From UBA685 sp002299005 (GTDB lineage Bacteria; Pseudomonadota; Alphaproteobacteria; Puniceispirillales; Puniceispirillaceae), in contig CAXAAH010000001.1 in assembly GCA_963966775.1 (NCBI GenBank), positions 1 to 64,000 on the forward strand: a DNA stretch of 64,000 nucleotides, read 5' to 3'. Below are positions 1 to 10,962 of the stretch, in pieces (positions within the stretch are counted from its first letter, which is position 1; each line of letters starts with the position of its first letter). The notes under the pieces were generated by a model, which saw only the letters and a list, made by a program, of their open reading frames with translations, did no database searches and was not told the DNA's origin. Both the position numbers and the translations under genes were made by a program.

Positions 1-2335
<2,335 letters not shown>

Positions 2336-2444
2336 ATCTCGTGCGTAAAGGCAATTGCCGGCACGTATTAGACCAATCAAGCAAGCATTTGCAGAAATAA
2401 AAATATATTGGATGTCTTTTTCACTTATAAATTAAGTGAGTTGT

Positions 2445-2590
2445 TGGACCATTTGGATGACCAGGTGGTTATGGCACAGTTGTCCCACCCGATCCCATTC
2501 CGAACTCGGTCGTGAAAGGCTGTCGCGCCGATGGTACTTTGTCTTAAGGCACGGGAGAGTAGGTCGCTGCCTGGTCTTCCAAATGGTTCA
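2445..2590 (+). other. Precursor-5S processing stem enclosing the 5S rRNA
   Basis: The 13 nt before 5S (2445-2457, tggaccatttgga) pair with the 13 nt after it (2578-2590, tccaaatggttca), with a single G-U wobble. Only two unpaired nt on each side separate this helix from the mature terminal helix. Such a stem is expected as the RNase III or RNase E entry structure for 5S maturation. The role is inferred; the complementarity is seen directly. Confidence 0.75.
2458..2577 (+). rRNA. rrf: 5S ribosomal RNA
   Basis: The sequence has the bacterial 5S core (cccattccgaactcgg, then gtgaaaggctgtcgcgccgatgg) and a terminal helix accagg/cctggt closing it at 2460-2465 and 2570-2575. It lies about 120 nt after the 23S 3' end on the same strand. 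The exact mature ends are estimated by comparison with E. coli 5S. Confidence 0.95.
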
Positions 2591-2613
2591 GCAACTCACA
2601 ATCAAACACACAA

Positions 2614-2641
2614 AAGCGCCGCATATATGGCGCTTTTTTTA
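2614..2641 (+). terminator. Rho-independent terminator after 5S rRNA
   Basis: A stem aagcgcc / ggcgctt with an 8-nt loop is followed by a T run. It lies between 5S and the tRNA, so tRNA-fMet may depend on readthrough or on its own promoter. Confidence 0.8.
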
Positions 2642-2651
2642 TATAGATTAT

Positions 2652-2728
<77 letters not shown>

Positions 2729-2735
2729 AATATCT

Positions 2736-2766
2736 AAGCCGTCTCAAATATGAGGCGGCTTTTTTG
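2736..2766 (+). terminator. Rho-independent terminator after tRNA-fMet
   Basis: An 11-bp stem aagccgtctca / tgaggcggctt (one G-T pair) with loop aata is followed directly by TTTTT. It closes the rrn-tRNA transcription unit. Confidence 0.9.
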
Positions 2767-2777
2767 CGTTTTTCGAA

Positions 2778-3026
2778 GTGCGCATTACTTCGGAAGGTCT
2801 TAAAATCACGAAATTCGACATCGGATTCTATAATAAGCCCGCCATTACGGTGAATCTGCATGAAAATACAGAGGATGATACCCGTCCAAACCTAAGCGAT
2901 GTCACAATTCTCAATCAAAGCACGAAAAGCATCAGCCTAGTTGAGTTTCAAAAGCTATTTGGCGGCGATGATTTGCTGCCCCTCATCACAATGGATGATT
3001 TGCCATCTAATTTTGCCTTTCTCTAA
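2778..3026 (+). CDS. Small hypothetical protein, 82 aa
   Basis: This is an open frame of 82 codons with a GTG start and a TAA stop. The product is acidic and soluble, with no signal peptide, membrane segment or motif that I recognise. No good ribosome binding site precedes the GTG, which sits only about 10 bp after the tRNA terminator. It may be a small real gene, the 3' remnant of a longer gene cut by rearrangement next to the rrn operon, or chance. Codon use looks protein-like in the middle of the frame. No function is proposed. Confidence 0.35.
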   Translation: MRITSEGLKITKFDIGFYNKPAITVNLHENTEDDTRPNLSDVTILNQSTKSISLVEFQKLFGGDDLLPLITMDDLPSNFAFL

Positions 3027-3138
3027 AACTGCTTGTGAAGCTGTGCTGGCGCAGAACGGGCGCCCATTGCCTTTTGCGGCTAATCTATTCTATGGTTTTT
3101 GGGTGGGTCGATGATTTTTGGCGGGCCAACATGGCATA

Positions 3139-3156
3139 GATGATGATGATGATGAT
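3139..3156 (+). repeat. (GAT)6 trinucleotide repeat before sorbitol dehydrogenase
   Basis: Six perfect GAT units end directly before the GAGG ribosome binding site (3157-3160) of the ATG at 3166. If the TTG at 3118 were used instead, the repeat would encode six aspartates. It is most likely untranslated leader. Confidence 0.8.
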
Positions 3157-3165
3157 GAGGGTGTG

Positions 3166-3939
3166 ATGGGGAAGCTGACTGGCAGAGTGGCCATTATAAC
3201 AGGCGGCGCCAAGGGTATCGGGTGCGCGATGGTAAAGCGCTACGTTGAAGAGGGCGCGTCTGTTGTTATTGCTGATATTGATGATGAAGCGGCACACGCG
3301 CTGGCAGGCCAGCTTGGCGAACATGCGCATAGTGTCCACCTAGATGTCACAGACCAAGCATCGATTGAGGCGATGATAAAACAGACGCATGCGCAATTTG
3401 GGCCGCCCTCAATCTTGGTTAATAATGCCGCCATCTTCACGCTTGCCCCCATTACAGAGATTACCAAGGCACAATATGAGGCGGTCTTTGCGGTGAATGT
3501 GCAAGGGCTGTTATTCACGATGCAGGCTGTGGCGAATGATATGATCGCCCATAATGTCAAAGGCGCCATCATCAATATGGCCTCGCAAGCAGGCAGGCGC
3601 GGGGAGCCGTTAGTCGGCGCCTATTGTGCCTCAAAGGCGGCGGTCATTAGCCTGACACAATCAGCAGGGCTAGGCCTTATTGGTCATGGCATCAATGTGA
3701 ATGCCATCTCACCAGGTGTGGTGGATACCGATATGTGGGACGAGGTTGATAGCCTGTTTGCAAAATATGAGGGGCTAGCGCCGGGCGAGAAAAAGGCGCG
3801 TGTTGGCAAGGCTGTGCCGTATGGCCGCATGGGCAAGCCTGAGGATTTGGTCGGGGCGGCTGTGTTCCTAGCAAGTGACGATTCGCGCTATATTGTGGCG
3901 CAGACTTTGAATGTCGATGGTGGTAATTGGATGAGTTAA
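3166..3939 (+). CDS. smoS: Sorbitol (L-iditol 2-)dehydrogenase, SDR family
   Basis: NAD-dependent cytosolic oxidation of sorbitol to fructose (family knowledge; galactitol is a known side substrate). The 257-residue product is a classical short-chain dehydrogenase: Gly-rich dinucleotide loop TGGAKGIG (residues 12-19), Asp37 at the end of the second strand favouring NAD over NADP, NNAA (86-89), Ser140, and Tyr153-x3-Lys157. The blocks INMASQAGRRGE and the C-terminal IVAQT-NVDGGNWMS match what I know of Rhodobacter SmoS/PolS closely. I chose ATG 3166 because GAGG lies 5 nt upstream; a frame-extending TTG at 3118 lacks such support. It stands alone upstream of the polyol ABC operon, separated by a 379-bp gap, so it may be co-regulated rather than co-transcribed. 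Confidence 0.9.
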   Translation: MGKLTGRVAIITGGAKGIGCAMVKRYVEEGASVVIADIDDEAAHALAGQLGEHAHSVHLDVTDQASIEAMIKQTHAQFGPPSILVNNAAIFTLAPITEITKAQYEAVFAVNVQGLLFTMQAVANDMIAHNVKGAIINMASQAGRRGEPLVGAYCASKAAVISLTQSAGLGLIGHGINVNAISPGVVDTDMWDEVDSLFAKYEGLAPGEKKARVGKAVPYGRMGKPEDLVGAAVFLASDDSRYIVAQTLNVDGGNWMS

Positions 3940-4318
3940 TGCTTATGAATACAAAAAAACCCTTTTTATGAGTAAAAAGTATCAGGCATCACTGATTCGT
4001 GCCTTTATTATCAACAGATCCATCAAGATAGGTGGTGGATGTGCATATCAATATAGTGCGGTTTCAGCGTAAGTCTCTGTCGTTATTTCACTTGTTTTTA
4101 TGGTATTATTACAAAATATCGATAAAAAAGAGCGGTTTAGGATAGAGTTATGGTTAAAACCAATATTATTCAGCGAACATTCCACTTCGTAAAACAACCC
4201 CATTTCACGCGTTTATTTAATCAAAATAGTATGAATCACTAGCAAATTCGTATTAGCGGGCTTTACATTTTTGCATCTATCATCCCATCATCTAAAGTGA
4301 TTTCATGGGAGGTAGATT
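3940..4318. other. 379-bp AT-rich intergenic region before the polyol ABC operon
   Basis: I see no gene in either strand. It holds an AT-rich hairpin (ctttttA-tgag-Taaaaag, 3962-3979) just after smoS and then a long AT-rich stretch. It ends in a strong gggaggt ribosome binding site at 4308-4314. It presumably carries the promoter and activator sites of the smoE operon. No convincing -35/-10 pair or operator can be picked by eye. Confidence 0.5.
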
Positions 4319-5602
4319 ATGAAGTCTTTACGTAACGCAGCATTGGGTATGGCATTTGTCATGTCAGGTGCAACAGTCGCGTCAGCAGCAGATCTGACAA
4401 TTGCGATTGTAAATAACGGTCATATGATCAACATGCAGAAGGTAGCTGAAGCTTACACTGCAGAAACAGGCGTAGGCCTAAACTGGGTGTCTCTAGAGGA
4501 AGGTGTTCTACGTGAACAGGTTACTTCAGACACAGCAACTGGTGGTGGTCAATACGATATCATCAACATTGGTATGCAAGAGGCACCAATCTGGGGCGCA
4601 GCTGGCTGGATTGAGCCACTAAACTTCGGTGCAGCATATGACGTTGACGATATGCTTCCAGCAATGCGCAACGGTTTGTCACATGATGGCACACTATACG
4701 CAGCACCATTCTATGGTGAGTCATCAATGGTTATGTACCGTAAGGACCTAACTGATGCAGCTGGCGTAACAATCAATGATAATGATTCATGGTCACGCGT
4801 GAAGGCAGCAGCTGCTGCTATCCACGATCCAGCCAACGACGTTTATGGCGCATGTTTGCGTGGTAAGCCGGGCTGGGGTGATAACATGGCGTTTATCACA
4901 ACAGTTGTTAACTCATTCGGTGGTGCTTGGTTCGATGCAGATATGCGTCCAACAATTGACTCAGTTCAGTGGCACGATGCGATTAACTTCTACGTAGACC
5001 TATTGGGTAACTATGGCCCTCCAGGTTCAGAAGGTAACTCATTCAACGAAATCCTTGCTCTTTACAACGAAGGCAAGTGTGGCATGTGGATTGACGCAAC
5101 AATCGCAGCTTCTTTCCTAGAAGTTGATGGTGTTGCATACGCACAGTCACCAAACGCTGGTAACGCTGTAGGCGCAAACTGGTTGTGGGCATGGGCAATG
5201 GCCGTTCCTGCAGGTTCACCAAATGCTGAAGAAGCTAAGAAGTTCATCGAATGGGCAACTTCAAAAGCTTATATCAAAGCAGTCGCTGATCACCCAGATT
5301 TCGGTTGGGCATCTGTTCCAACAGGCACACGTGCTTCAACATATGCATACCCTGAGTTCCAGGCAGTTGCAGGTTTCGCAGCAGCTGAAATGGCAGCAAT
5401 TGAATCAGCCGCTCCAGCAGCGACTGCAATCAAGCCATATGTTGGTGTCCAGTTCGCAGCTATTCCAGAATTCCCAGAAGTGGGTTCTGCTGTAGCACAA
5501 GAAATGGCAGCAGCTCTTTCAGGTGCAAAGTCAGTTGAAGCAGCTCTTGCAGCTTCACAAGCGGCAGCTGAAGCAATCATGTCTGAGGCAGGTTATTTTT
5601 AA
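4319..5602 (+). CDS. smoE: Polyol (sorbitol/mannitol) ABC transporter substrate-binding protein
   Basis: Periplasmic solute-binding protein of a MalE-type importer (family 1). The 427-residue precursor has a Sec signal peptide with likely cleavage after ASA (residues 21-23). The mature part carries blocks typical of SmoE/MtlE: AIVNNGHMI near the N-terminus, GGQYDIINIG, LYAAPFYGESSMVMYRKDL, CLRGKPGWGDNMAFIT and GKCGMWIDAT-AASF. The last contains the second of two cysteines that are probably paired. The start is fixed by gggaggt 5 nt upstream. Codon use differs sharply from the permease genes, with GCA/GCT for Ala, TCA for Ser and CGT for Arg, as expected for a very highly expressed gene. A terminator-like hairpin follows the stop before the permeases. 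Confidence 0.93.
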   Translation: MKSLRNAALGMAFVMSGATVASAADLTIAIVNNGHMINMQKVAEAYTAETGVGLNWVSLEEGVLREQVTSDTATGGGQYDIINIGMQEAPIWGAAGWIEPLNFGAAYDVDDMLPAMRNGLSHDGTLYAAPFYGESSMVMYRKDLTDAAGVTINDNDSWSRVKAAAAAIHDPANDVYGACLRGKPGWGDNMAFITTVVNSFGGAWFDADMRPTIDSVQWHDAINFYVDLLGNYGPPGSEGNSFNEILALYNEGKCGMWIDATIAASFLEVDGVAYAQSPNAGNAVGANWLWAWAMAVPAGSPNAEEAKKFIEWATSKAYIKAVADHPDFGWASVPTGTRASTYAYPEFQAVAGFAAAEMAAIESAAPAATAIKPYVGVQFAAIPEFPEVGSAVAQEMAAALSGAKSVEAALAASQAAAEAIMSEAGYF

Positions 5603-5620
5603 ATCACCCTCCTAAGATGG

Positions 5621-5651
5621 AAGGCCCAACATTATGTGTTGGGCCTTTTCT
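5621..5651 (+). terminator. Hairpin after smoE, probable partial terminator or mRNA stabiliser
   Basis: A perfect 10-bp stem aaggcccaac / gttgggcctt with a 7-nt loop is followed by ttttcttt. It lies between the binding-protein gene and the permease genes of one transport operon, so it likely reduces readthrough and protects the smoE mRNA. Confidence 0.85.
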
Positions 5652-5768
5652 TTAAAAGATTTGAGGTCGCAGTTTTACTTGCGCCTCCCTTAAAAAAATT
5701 AACTTTACTTTATTAATTTAATTTTAAACAAGGGGCTGTGCCTCTTGTCGGGTCGGGATTAATTGACG

Positions 5769-6710
5769 ATGTTCAGCAAGTTATTGACACGGTCTCTTCA
5801 GGCACCTGCCGTTCTGCTTTTGTTAGTATGGATGCTTGTACCACTAGGGATGACACTATATTTTTCATTCATCAGATATGTGTTGAATAGCCTTCGCAAG
5901 CCAGAATGGACAGTGCCTCAATTGTCTAACTGGCGCGGGTTCGGCAACTATGAATATGTGCTTTATAAATCAAAGGATTTTTGGTTTGCGGTTCAAAACA
6001 GCCTGTTCATTGTTGGCTCTATCCTTGTGATTACGGTTCTGCTTGGTCTGGCGATCGCTGTCCTTGTGAACCGCTCATTCCCGGGCAGAGGCATTGTGCG
6101 TGTTCTTCTTATCTCGCCTTTCTTTGTGATGCCGGCGGTTAACGCGGTTCTGTGGATTAATATGATCCTAGACCCTGTGCTTGGCTTGAATGGTTTGGCA
6201 GTTGAAGGCATTAACCACCTTGTGGCGGGTCTAAAAGACTTCCCATTGCTGGGGCATTTCTTCTCTCTATGGCCTGAATTAGAGCCTGTCTCATTCAGAG
6301 CGACGCAGACATCTGCCTATGCGGTTATCATGATGGTCTCATGGCAGTGGACGCCATTTGCTGTGCTTATCTTCATGACATCACTTCAGTCAGAAGACCA
6401 ACAGCAAAAAGAAGCCGCTGTCCTTGATGGCGCGTCTGCTTGGACACAATTTTTATATTTAACAGTACCGCACCTAGCGCGTCCGATTGCCATTGTTGTG
6501 ATGATTCAATCTATCTTCCATCTGTCACTTTACGCAGAGATTGAGATTGTCAGCCGCGGTAATGGTAATAAAAACTTGCCTTATTTGATTGGTGAATTTG
6601 CCTCCAATAACATTGGTGCGGCAAGTGCGACGGGTATCTTTGCGGTTATCTTGGCTAACATTGTTGCTATTTTCTTGCTGCGTATGATCGGCAAGAACTT
6701 GGTGGATTAG
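5769..6710 (+). CDS. smoF: Polyol ABC transporter permease (MalF type)
   Basis: Inner-membrane permease of about 313 residues with six predicted membrane segments, the first at residues ~10-35. The cytoplasmic EAA loop, which docks the ATPase, is visible as EAAVLDGASAWTQFLYLTVP at about residues 218-237. The start is uncertain. ATG 5769 is chosen; a TTG two codons upstream (5763) is closer to the GGG at 5755-5757. The gene follows smoE after a hairpin and an AT-rich 115-bp spacer that may hold a secondary promoter. The smoG permease begins 11 bp after its stop. Confidence 0.9.
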   Translation: MFSKLLTRSLQAPAVLLLLVWMLVPLGMTLYFSFIRYVLNSLRKPEWTVPQLSNWRGFGNYEYVLYKSKDFWFAVQNSLFIVGSILVITVLLGLAIAVLVNRSFPGRGIVRVLLISPFFVMPAVNAVLWINMILDPVLGLNGLAVEGINHLVAGLKDFPLLGHFFSLWPELEPVSFRATQTSAYAVIMMVSWQWTPFAVLIFMTSLQSEDQQQKEAAVLDGASAWTQFLYLTVPHLARPIAIVVMIQSIFHLSLYAEIEIVSRGNGNKNLPYLIGEFASNNIGAASATGIFAVILANIVAIFLLRMIGKNLVD

Positions 6711-6721
6711 GGGAATACATC

Positions 6722-7558
6722 ATGGTTGTAAGCGGTAATTCATCAACGTTTCAAAGGGTTTTGTGGCCAACAATTGCGTGGCTGGTCGGGCTTTTGTTCT
6801 TCTTTCCTATCTTCTGGATGGTGTTCACAAGCTTTAAGACAGATGCCGATGCGGTGAAACCTGAATTTCTATTTTTCTTCACGCCAACGCTCGAAAACTA
6901 TACCAACATGACGGAGAATTATGATTATTGGCGCTTTGCCATTAACTCTGTCATTACTGCCAGCTTCGCGACGCTTTTCGCGCTTGTTGTGGGTGTGCCT
7001 TGTGCCTATGCGATGGCCTTTAACCCGACAAAGCGCACAAAAGACGTGCTTGTATGGATGCTCTCTACAAAGATGCTTCCTGCGGCGGCTGTGCTTTACC
7101 CGATGACGTTCTTAACAAAGAACTTCCTCGATATTTTTGACACGCACTTCTTGGTTATTCTTGTCTTGTGCCTTATCAATCTGCCGATTGTTATCTGGAT
7201 GCTCTTTACTTACTTTAAAGAGATTCCCAAAGAGATCATCGAAGCCTCAAAAATGGATGGCGTCACAATTTGGGGCGAGATTAAGGACATCCTATTGCCA
7301 TTGGCATGGGGCGGCTTGGCCTCTACAGCGTTGCTATGCTTTATCTTCTGCTGGAACGAAGCATATTGGACAGTGCGCCTGACAACCACCGAAGCTGCGA
7401 CCTTATCAAAGCTTATCGAAGGTAACCGTGCGCCAGAAGGCTTGTTCTTTGGCCGTCTATCAGCTGTCTCGACAGCGGCGGTTGGCCCGATTGTTGTGCT
7501 TGGCTGGTTCTGTCAAAAGCAGCTTGTTAAAGGCCTTACATTTGGTGCGGTGAAGTAA
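6722..7558 (+). CDS. smoG: Polyol ABC transporter permease (MalG type)
   Basis: The second inner-membrane permease, 278 residues, with about six membrane segments beginning at residue ~15. Its EAA loop reads EASKMDGVTIWGEIKDILLP near residue 180. ATG 6722 is preceded by aggggaa at good spacing. With SmoF it forms the heterodimeric channel fed by SmoE and driven by the ATPase at 9859. The C-terminal LVKGLTFGAVK is the usual ending of polyol and sugar MalG-type permeases. The regulator gene starts 2 bp after its stop. Confidence 0.92.
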   Translation: MVVSGNSSTFQRVLWPTIAWLVGLLFFFPIFWMVFTSFKTDADAVKPEFLFFFTPTLENYTNMTENYDYWRFAINSVITASFATLFALVVGVPCAYAMAFNPTKRTKDVLVWMLSTKMLPAAAVLYPMTFLTKNFLDIFDTHFLVILVLCLINLPIVIWMLFTYFKEIPKEIIEASKMDGVTIWGEIKDILLPLAWGGLASTALLCFIFCWNEAYWTVRLTTTEAATLSKLIEGNRAPEGLFFGRLSAVSTAAVGPIVVLGWFCQKQLVKGLTFGAVK

Positions 7559-7560
7559 GC

Positions 7561-8445
7561 ATGTCGATCTTTGAGCCAGAAATTGAAATGGTGGACCGCA
7601 CGACGCGGTCTATCCGTTATCTGGAGCATGGCTGGCCATCGGATTTATGCCGCTGGCACGCGCATGAAGAGTATGAGTTACACTTCATCACAGAGACGAC
7701 TGGCAAGGCCTTCATCGGCGATTATATTGGCGAGTTTAAAGCAGGCGATTTGTTTCTGACAGGCCCAAACGTGCCGCATAACTGGATTTCAGATGATATT
7801 CATACGGAATCTATCGGTATTCGTGACATGCTTGTGCAATTCTCGCATAGCAGTGCGGCCAAGCTTGTGGATGCGTTCCCTGAATTTACCAAGGTGCTAG
7901 ATATGCTGTATCTGGCGCGTATGGGCGTGAAATTTGAAGGGTTTAACCCGACTTTTGCGCGCGGTCATTTTGAAGCTATAAGAGATAATAAGGGCGTTGA
8001 GCGCATCTTGGCCTTTGTGCGCTTTTTGGTGCGCTTGAATGAGCATGCGGAAAAGAAAACGCTCTCAAGCATGCAAGTCACGCAAGTGGATAGAAGCTCA
8101 AAGCACATGCGCATTGGCTCTGTGATTGACCATATCATCCAGAATTACCGTGAGGAAATCTCACAAACCGAAGCGGCGGCCTCTGCTGGCATGGCGCAAT
8201 CTAGCTTTAGCCGTAATTTCAAATCAATTACGGGTCATAATTTTGTGGATTTCATCACAAGAGTTCGTATCGGTCAGGCTTGCTCGATGCTCTATGGCAC
8301 GGATGAGCAGGTTACCGCTATTTGTTATAAGTCTGGGTTTCAGAACCTAGCGAATTTTAATCGTCAGTTCCGCAAGTTAAAGGGCATGACGCCATCTGAT
8401 TATCGTAAGCTCGCACGTAACGAGCTGGTTAAGGAAAGTGAGTAG
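7561..8445 (+). CDS. AraC-family transcriptional regulator of the polyol operon (MtlR-like)
   Basis: 294 residues. The N-terminal cupin effector domain (about 15-100) has a metal or sugar pocket signature RWHAHEEYELHFI and GDLFLTGPNVPHNW. The C-terminal AraC double helix-turn-helix (about 185-285) runs from IGSVIDHIIQNY to FNRQFRKLKGMTPSDYRK. The layout is like the MtlR mannitol activator of Pseudomonas. The gene is embedded inside the operon it presumably controls, 2 bp after smoG and overlapping mtlK, so activation would be autogenous. Inference: it senses mannitol, sorbitol or arabitol and activates from the 3940-4318 region. Confidence 0.88.
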   Translation: MSIFEPEIEMVDRTTRSIRYLEHGWPSDLCRWHAHEEYELHFITETTGKAFIGDYIGEFKAGDLFLTGPNVPHNWISDDIHTESIGIRDMLVQFSHSSAAKLVDAFPEFTKVLDMLYLARMGVKFEGFNPTFARGHFEAIRDNKGVERILAFVRFLVRLNEHAEKKTLSSMQVTQVDRSSKHMRIGSVIDHIIQNYREEISQTEAAASAGMAQSSFSRNFKSITGHNFVDFITRVRIGQACSMLYGTDEQVTAICYKSGFQNLANFNRQFRKLKGMTPSDYRKLARNELVKESE

Positions 8446-9871
8446 ACTGATGGACGGCTTGGTCAAACCACAGATTAGCGCATCAGATTATGTGAGAGCG
8501 CAGTGCGATGTGGGCATTGTGCATCTTGGGTTTGGTGCTTTCCACCGCGCACATCAGGCAGTTTATATTGATGATTATCTGGCAAAGACAGGTGATCTGC
8601 GTTGGGGCGTTGCGGCGGTCAATCTGCGCGGCTCAGAAAGCGATGGCTTTAACGCCACAGCAAATGAAATTAACCATTTCGATGGCTATTTCGTAAAATC
8701 TGTCTCACCTGATAATAGCATTAGACATTCACGCGTTCGTTGCCACGTCGCCTTTGCTGATTGGGCACAGGATAAGGGCGAAGCAGAAGCGCTTGTCAGC
8801 CTTGATACTGTCAAGCTAGTGACCATCACGGTGACTGAAAGTGGCTATTACACAGACCCGAATGGTAATCTTGACCTGAACCATCCGCTTATCAAGGCTG
8901 AATTGGCGGGTGATGTGCGTGACAGTGTTTATGCCTATCTTCGCGCTGCATTGGCTTTGCGCGCTGATAAGACAGGCGCGCCTATCACCATCGCTTGCTG
9001 TGATAATATTCGCCAAAATGGTAAAATGTTGGCGCGCAATCTGATGGCCTATCTTGAGGCCTTTGGTGATGAGGCACTCTTGGCTTGGGTCGCAACGAAT
9101 GTGGCGTTCCCTTGTTCAATGGTTGACCGTATCACACCGCGCAGCCCTGAGACTTTGTGCCTTGAGATGTCTGATATGATGGGGGAGAGCGTTGTCTCAC
9201 CGATTATGTGTGAAGATTATCTGCAATGGGTGCTAGCTGATACAGCGGCGGCTGAGATGCCTGACCTTGCAAAGGTTGGCGTAACGGTAACAGGGGATGT
9301 TGACCCTTATGAAGAGACAAAGATCCGCGTCCTGAATGGGGGCCATACAGCGCTTGCATATATGGCGGCATTAGAAGGCATTGAGACATTTGATGCGGCA
9401 ATGGCCGTGCCACATTTGCGTGCCCATTTTGATGGCTTTGAGACGCAAGAAGTCTTGCCAGCCATCACAATTAATGTGCCGTTTGAAAAAGATGCCTATG
9501 CAGATAAGACGGCGCGCCGTTTTTCTAATCAGGCGATTGGCGATACTGTTGCACGCATTTGCGCCGATGGTATGGCGAAATTCCCGATTTTTTTACGTCC
9601 CACTATCGAAGGGTGCTTGGCCCAAGGCATTATGCCAAAATACGCCATTCGCTCTATCGCTAGCTGGTACGTATTCGCGACACATGTTGCCGCGGATAAG
9701 ATTCCTTTCACCTATGTCGAGCCTAGCTGGGACATATTAAAAACTTTGCTTGGTACGGATGCCTTTTTGACGAGCGAACAGCTCTGGGGGTCTGTGCCAG
9801 CTGACTATCCACAATTTATTGAAGCACTGCGGCAAGAAATTGCCGCTCTGGAGGAAAAATGGCCAGTTTAA
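8438..9871 (+). CDS. mtlK: Mannitol 2-dehydrogenase (long-chain, NAD-dependent)
   Basis: Oxidises D-mannitol (and possibly D-arabitol) to the 2-keto sugar. The 477 residues match the polyol-specific long-chain dehydrogenase family. There is an N-terminal nucleotide site [13 protein letters not shown] (28-40), the family signature [13 protein letters not shown] (222-234), and catalytic Lys295 in [12 protein letters not shown] with His303. These are the same positions as in Pseudomonas fluorescens mannitol dehydrogenase. The GTG at 8438 overlaps the AraC gene by 8 bp. An ATG four codons in (8450) is equally possible, because neither has a well-spaced ribosome binding site. With SmoS it channels two hexitols to fructose. 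No fructokinase is present in the window. Confidence 0.92.
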   Translation: MSRLMDGLVKPQISASDYVRAQCDVGIVHLGFGAFHRAHQAVYIDDYLAKTGDLRWGVAAVNLRGSESDGFNATANEINHFDGYFVKSVSPDNSIRHSRVRCHVAFADWAQDKGEAEALVSLDTVKLVTITVTESGYYTDPNGNLDLNHPLIKAELAGDVRDSVYAYLRAALALRADKTGAPITIACCDNIRQNGKMLARNLMAYLEAFGDEALLAWVATNVAFPCSMVDRITPRSPETLCLEMSDMMGESVVSPIMCEDYLQWVLADTAAAEMPDLAKVGVTVTGDVDPYEETKIRVLNGGHTALAYMAALEGIETFDAAMAVPHLRAHFDGFETQEVLPAITINVPFEKDAYADKTARRFSNQAIGDTVARICADGMAKFPIFLRPTIEGCLAQGIMPKYAIRSIASWYVFATHVAADKIPFTYVEPSWDILKTLLGTDAFLTSEQLWGSVPADYPQFIEALRQEIAALEEKWPV

Positions 9872-10899
9872 CACTACGCGATGTTCGCAAAAGCTATGAA
9901 TCAGCAGAAGTGATTCATGGTGTTGACCTTGATATCAAAGATGGCGAGTTCGTTGTTTTTGTTGGCCCATCGGGCTGTGGTAAGTCAACATTGTTGCGCA
10001 TGATTGCCGGCCTAGAGGAAATCTCAGGTGGCTCTGTCAGTATTGGCGACACAGAAGTCAACGAAGTGGCAGCCTCAAAGCGCGGCGTGGCAATGGTTTT
10101 CCAAACCTACGCCCTATACCCGCATATGAGCGTTTATAAGAATATGGCCTTTGGTCTAAAGCAGGCAAAAACGCCGGCTGATGAGATTGATAGACGTGTT
10201 CGTGATGCGGCTGAAATTCTGCAAATCACAGATTATCTCGACCGTAGCCCACGTAATCTTTCAGGTGGTCAGCGCCAGCGTGTGGCAATTGGCCGTGCGA
10301 TTGTCCGTGACCCGAAAGTCTTCTTGTTTGATGAGCCGCTTTCGAACCTTGATGCGGCGCTTCGTGTGCAGACAAGACTGGAAATTGCCCGTCTTCATGA
10401 GCGTCTTAAGACAACTATGATCTATGTAACGCATGATCAGGTTGAAGCGATGACTTTGGCTGATAAGATTGTTGTCTTGCGCGATGGTGTTATTGAACAG
10501 GTTGGCTCGCCGATTGATCTCTATGACAATCCTGCAAATGCGTTTGTGGCGCAATTTATTGGTAGCCCGAAGATGAACTTCTTCGATGCGTCTGATTTGG
10601 CCAAAAATGCAGCAAAACAGCTTGGTGTGAAATTGTCAGATACGTTCCAAGTTGGCTTGCGCCCTGAGCATCTAGTTGTCTCAACAGCCGCAAAGGCGGT
10701 CGTGTCTGGTAAGCTTGAATTGGTTGAAAACCTTGGTGAGGTTGCCCTCGTGCATCTGATCGCAGATTCAGGGGAGCAATTCATCGCTAAGATGGAAAAG
10801 CCGCCAAAAGAGAAAAAAGGCTCAACAATCAATTTCACAATTGCCCCAGAATTGGCGCATTATTTTGATAAAGAAACAGGTCTAGCAACAAAGGCTTAA
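9859..10899 (+). CDS. smoK: Polyol ABC transporter ATP-binding protein (MalK type)
   Basis: 346 residues. Walker [10 protein letters not shown] (36-44), Q-loop in [12 protein letters not shown], signature [15 protein letters not shown], Walker [14 protein letters not shown] and the switch His in [10 protein letters not shown] are all intact. A C-terminal OB/TOBE domain carries [10 protein letters not shown]. At 346 residues it is slightly short compared with the usual ~360-370 for MalK, and the loss is in the TOBE part. Its ATG overlaps mtlK by 13 bp and has gagga 4 nt upstream. It energises SmoF/SmoG and closes the operon; a terminator follows. Confidence 0.93.
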   Translation: MASLTLRDVRKSYESAEVIHGVDLDIKDGEFVVFVGPSGCGKSTLLRMIAGLEEISGGSVSIGDTEVNEVAASKRGVAMVFQTYALYPHMSVYKNMAFGLKQAKTPADEIDRRVRDAAEILQITDYLDRSPRNLSGGQRQRVAIGRAIVRDPKVFLFDEPLSNLDAALRVQTRLEIARLHERLKTTMIYVTHDQVEAMTLADKIVVLRDGVIEQVGSPIDLYDNPANAFVAQFIGSPKMNFFDASDLAKNAAKQLGVKLSDTFQVGLRPEHLVVSTAAKAVVSGKLELVENLGEVALVHLIADSGEQFIAKMEKPPKEKKGSTINFTIAPELAHYFDKETGLATKA

Positions 10900-10929
10900 C
10901 CGTCTGCGACTTGTGATAAAAAATGTGAC

Positions 10930-10962
10930 CCTCTCACCAGCGATATGGTGAGAGGTTTTTTT
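10930..10962 (+). terminator. Strong terminator between the polyol operon and the convergent nucleotidase gene
   Basis: A perfect 10-bp stem cctctcacca / tggtgagagg with a 6-nt loop is followed by seven T. Read on the minus strand it lies just beyond the nucleotidase stop, but the T run favours plus-strand use. Confidence 0.92.

Noticed and set aside
3962..3979. Hairpin after smoS as a terminator
   Set aside because: The stem is A/T-only apart from one pair and no T run follows, so termination is unlikely.
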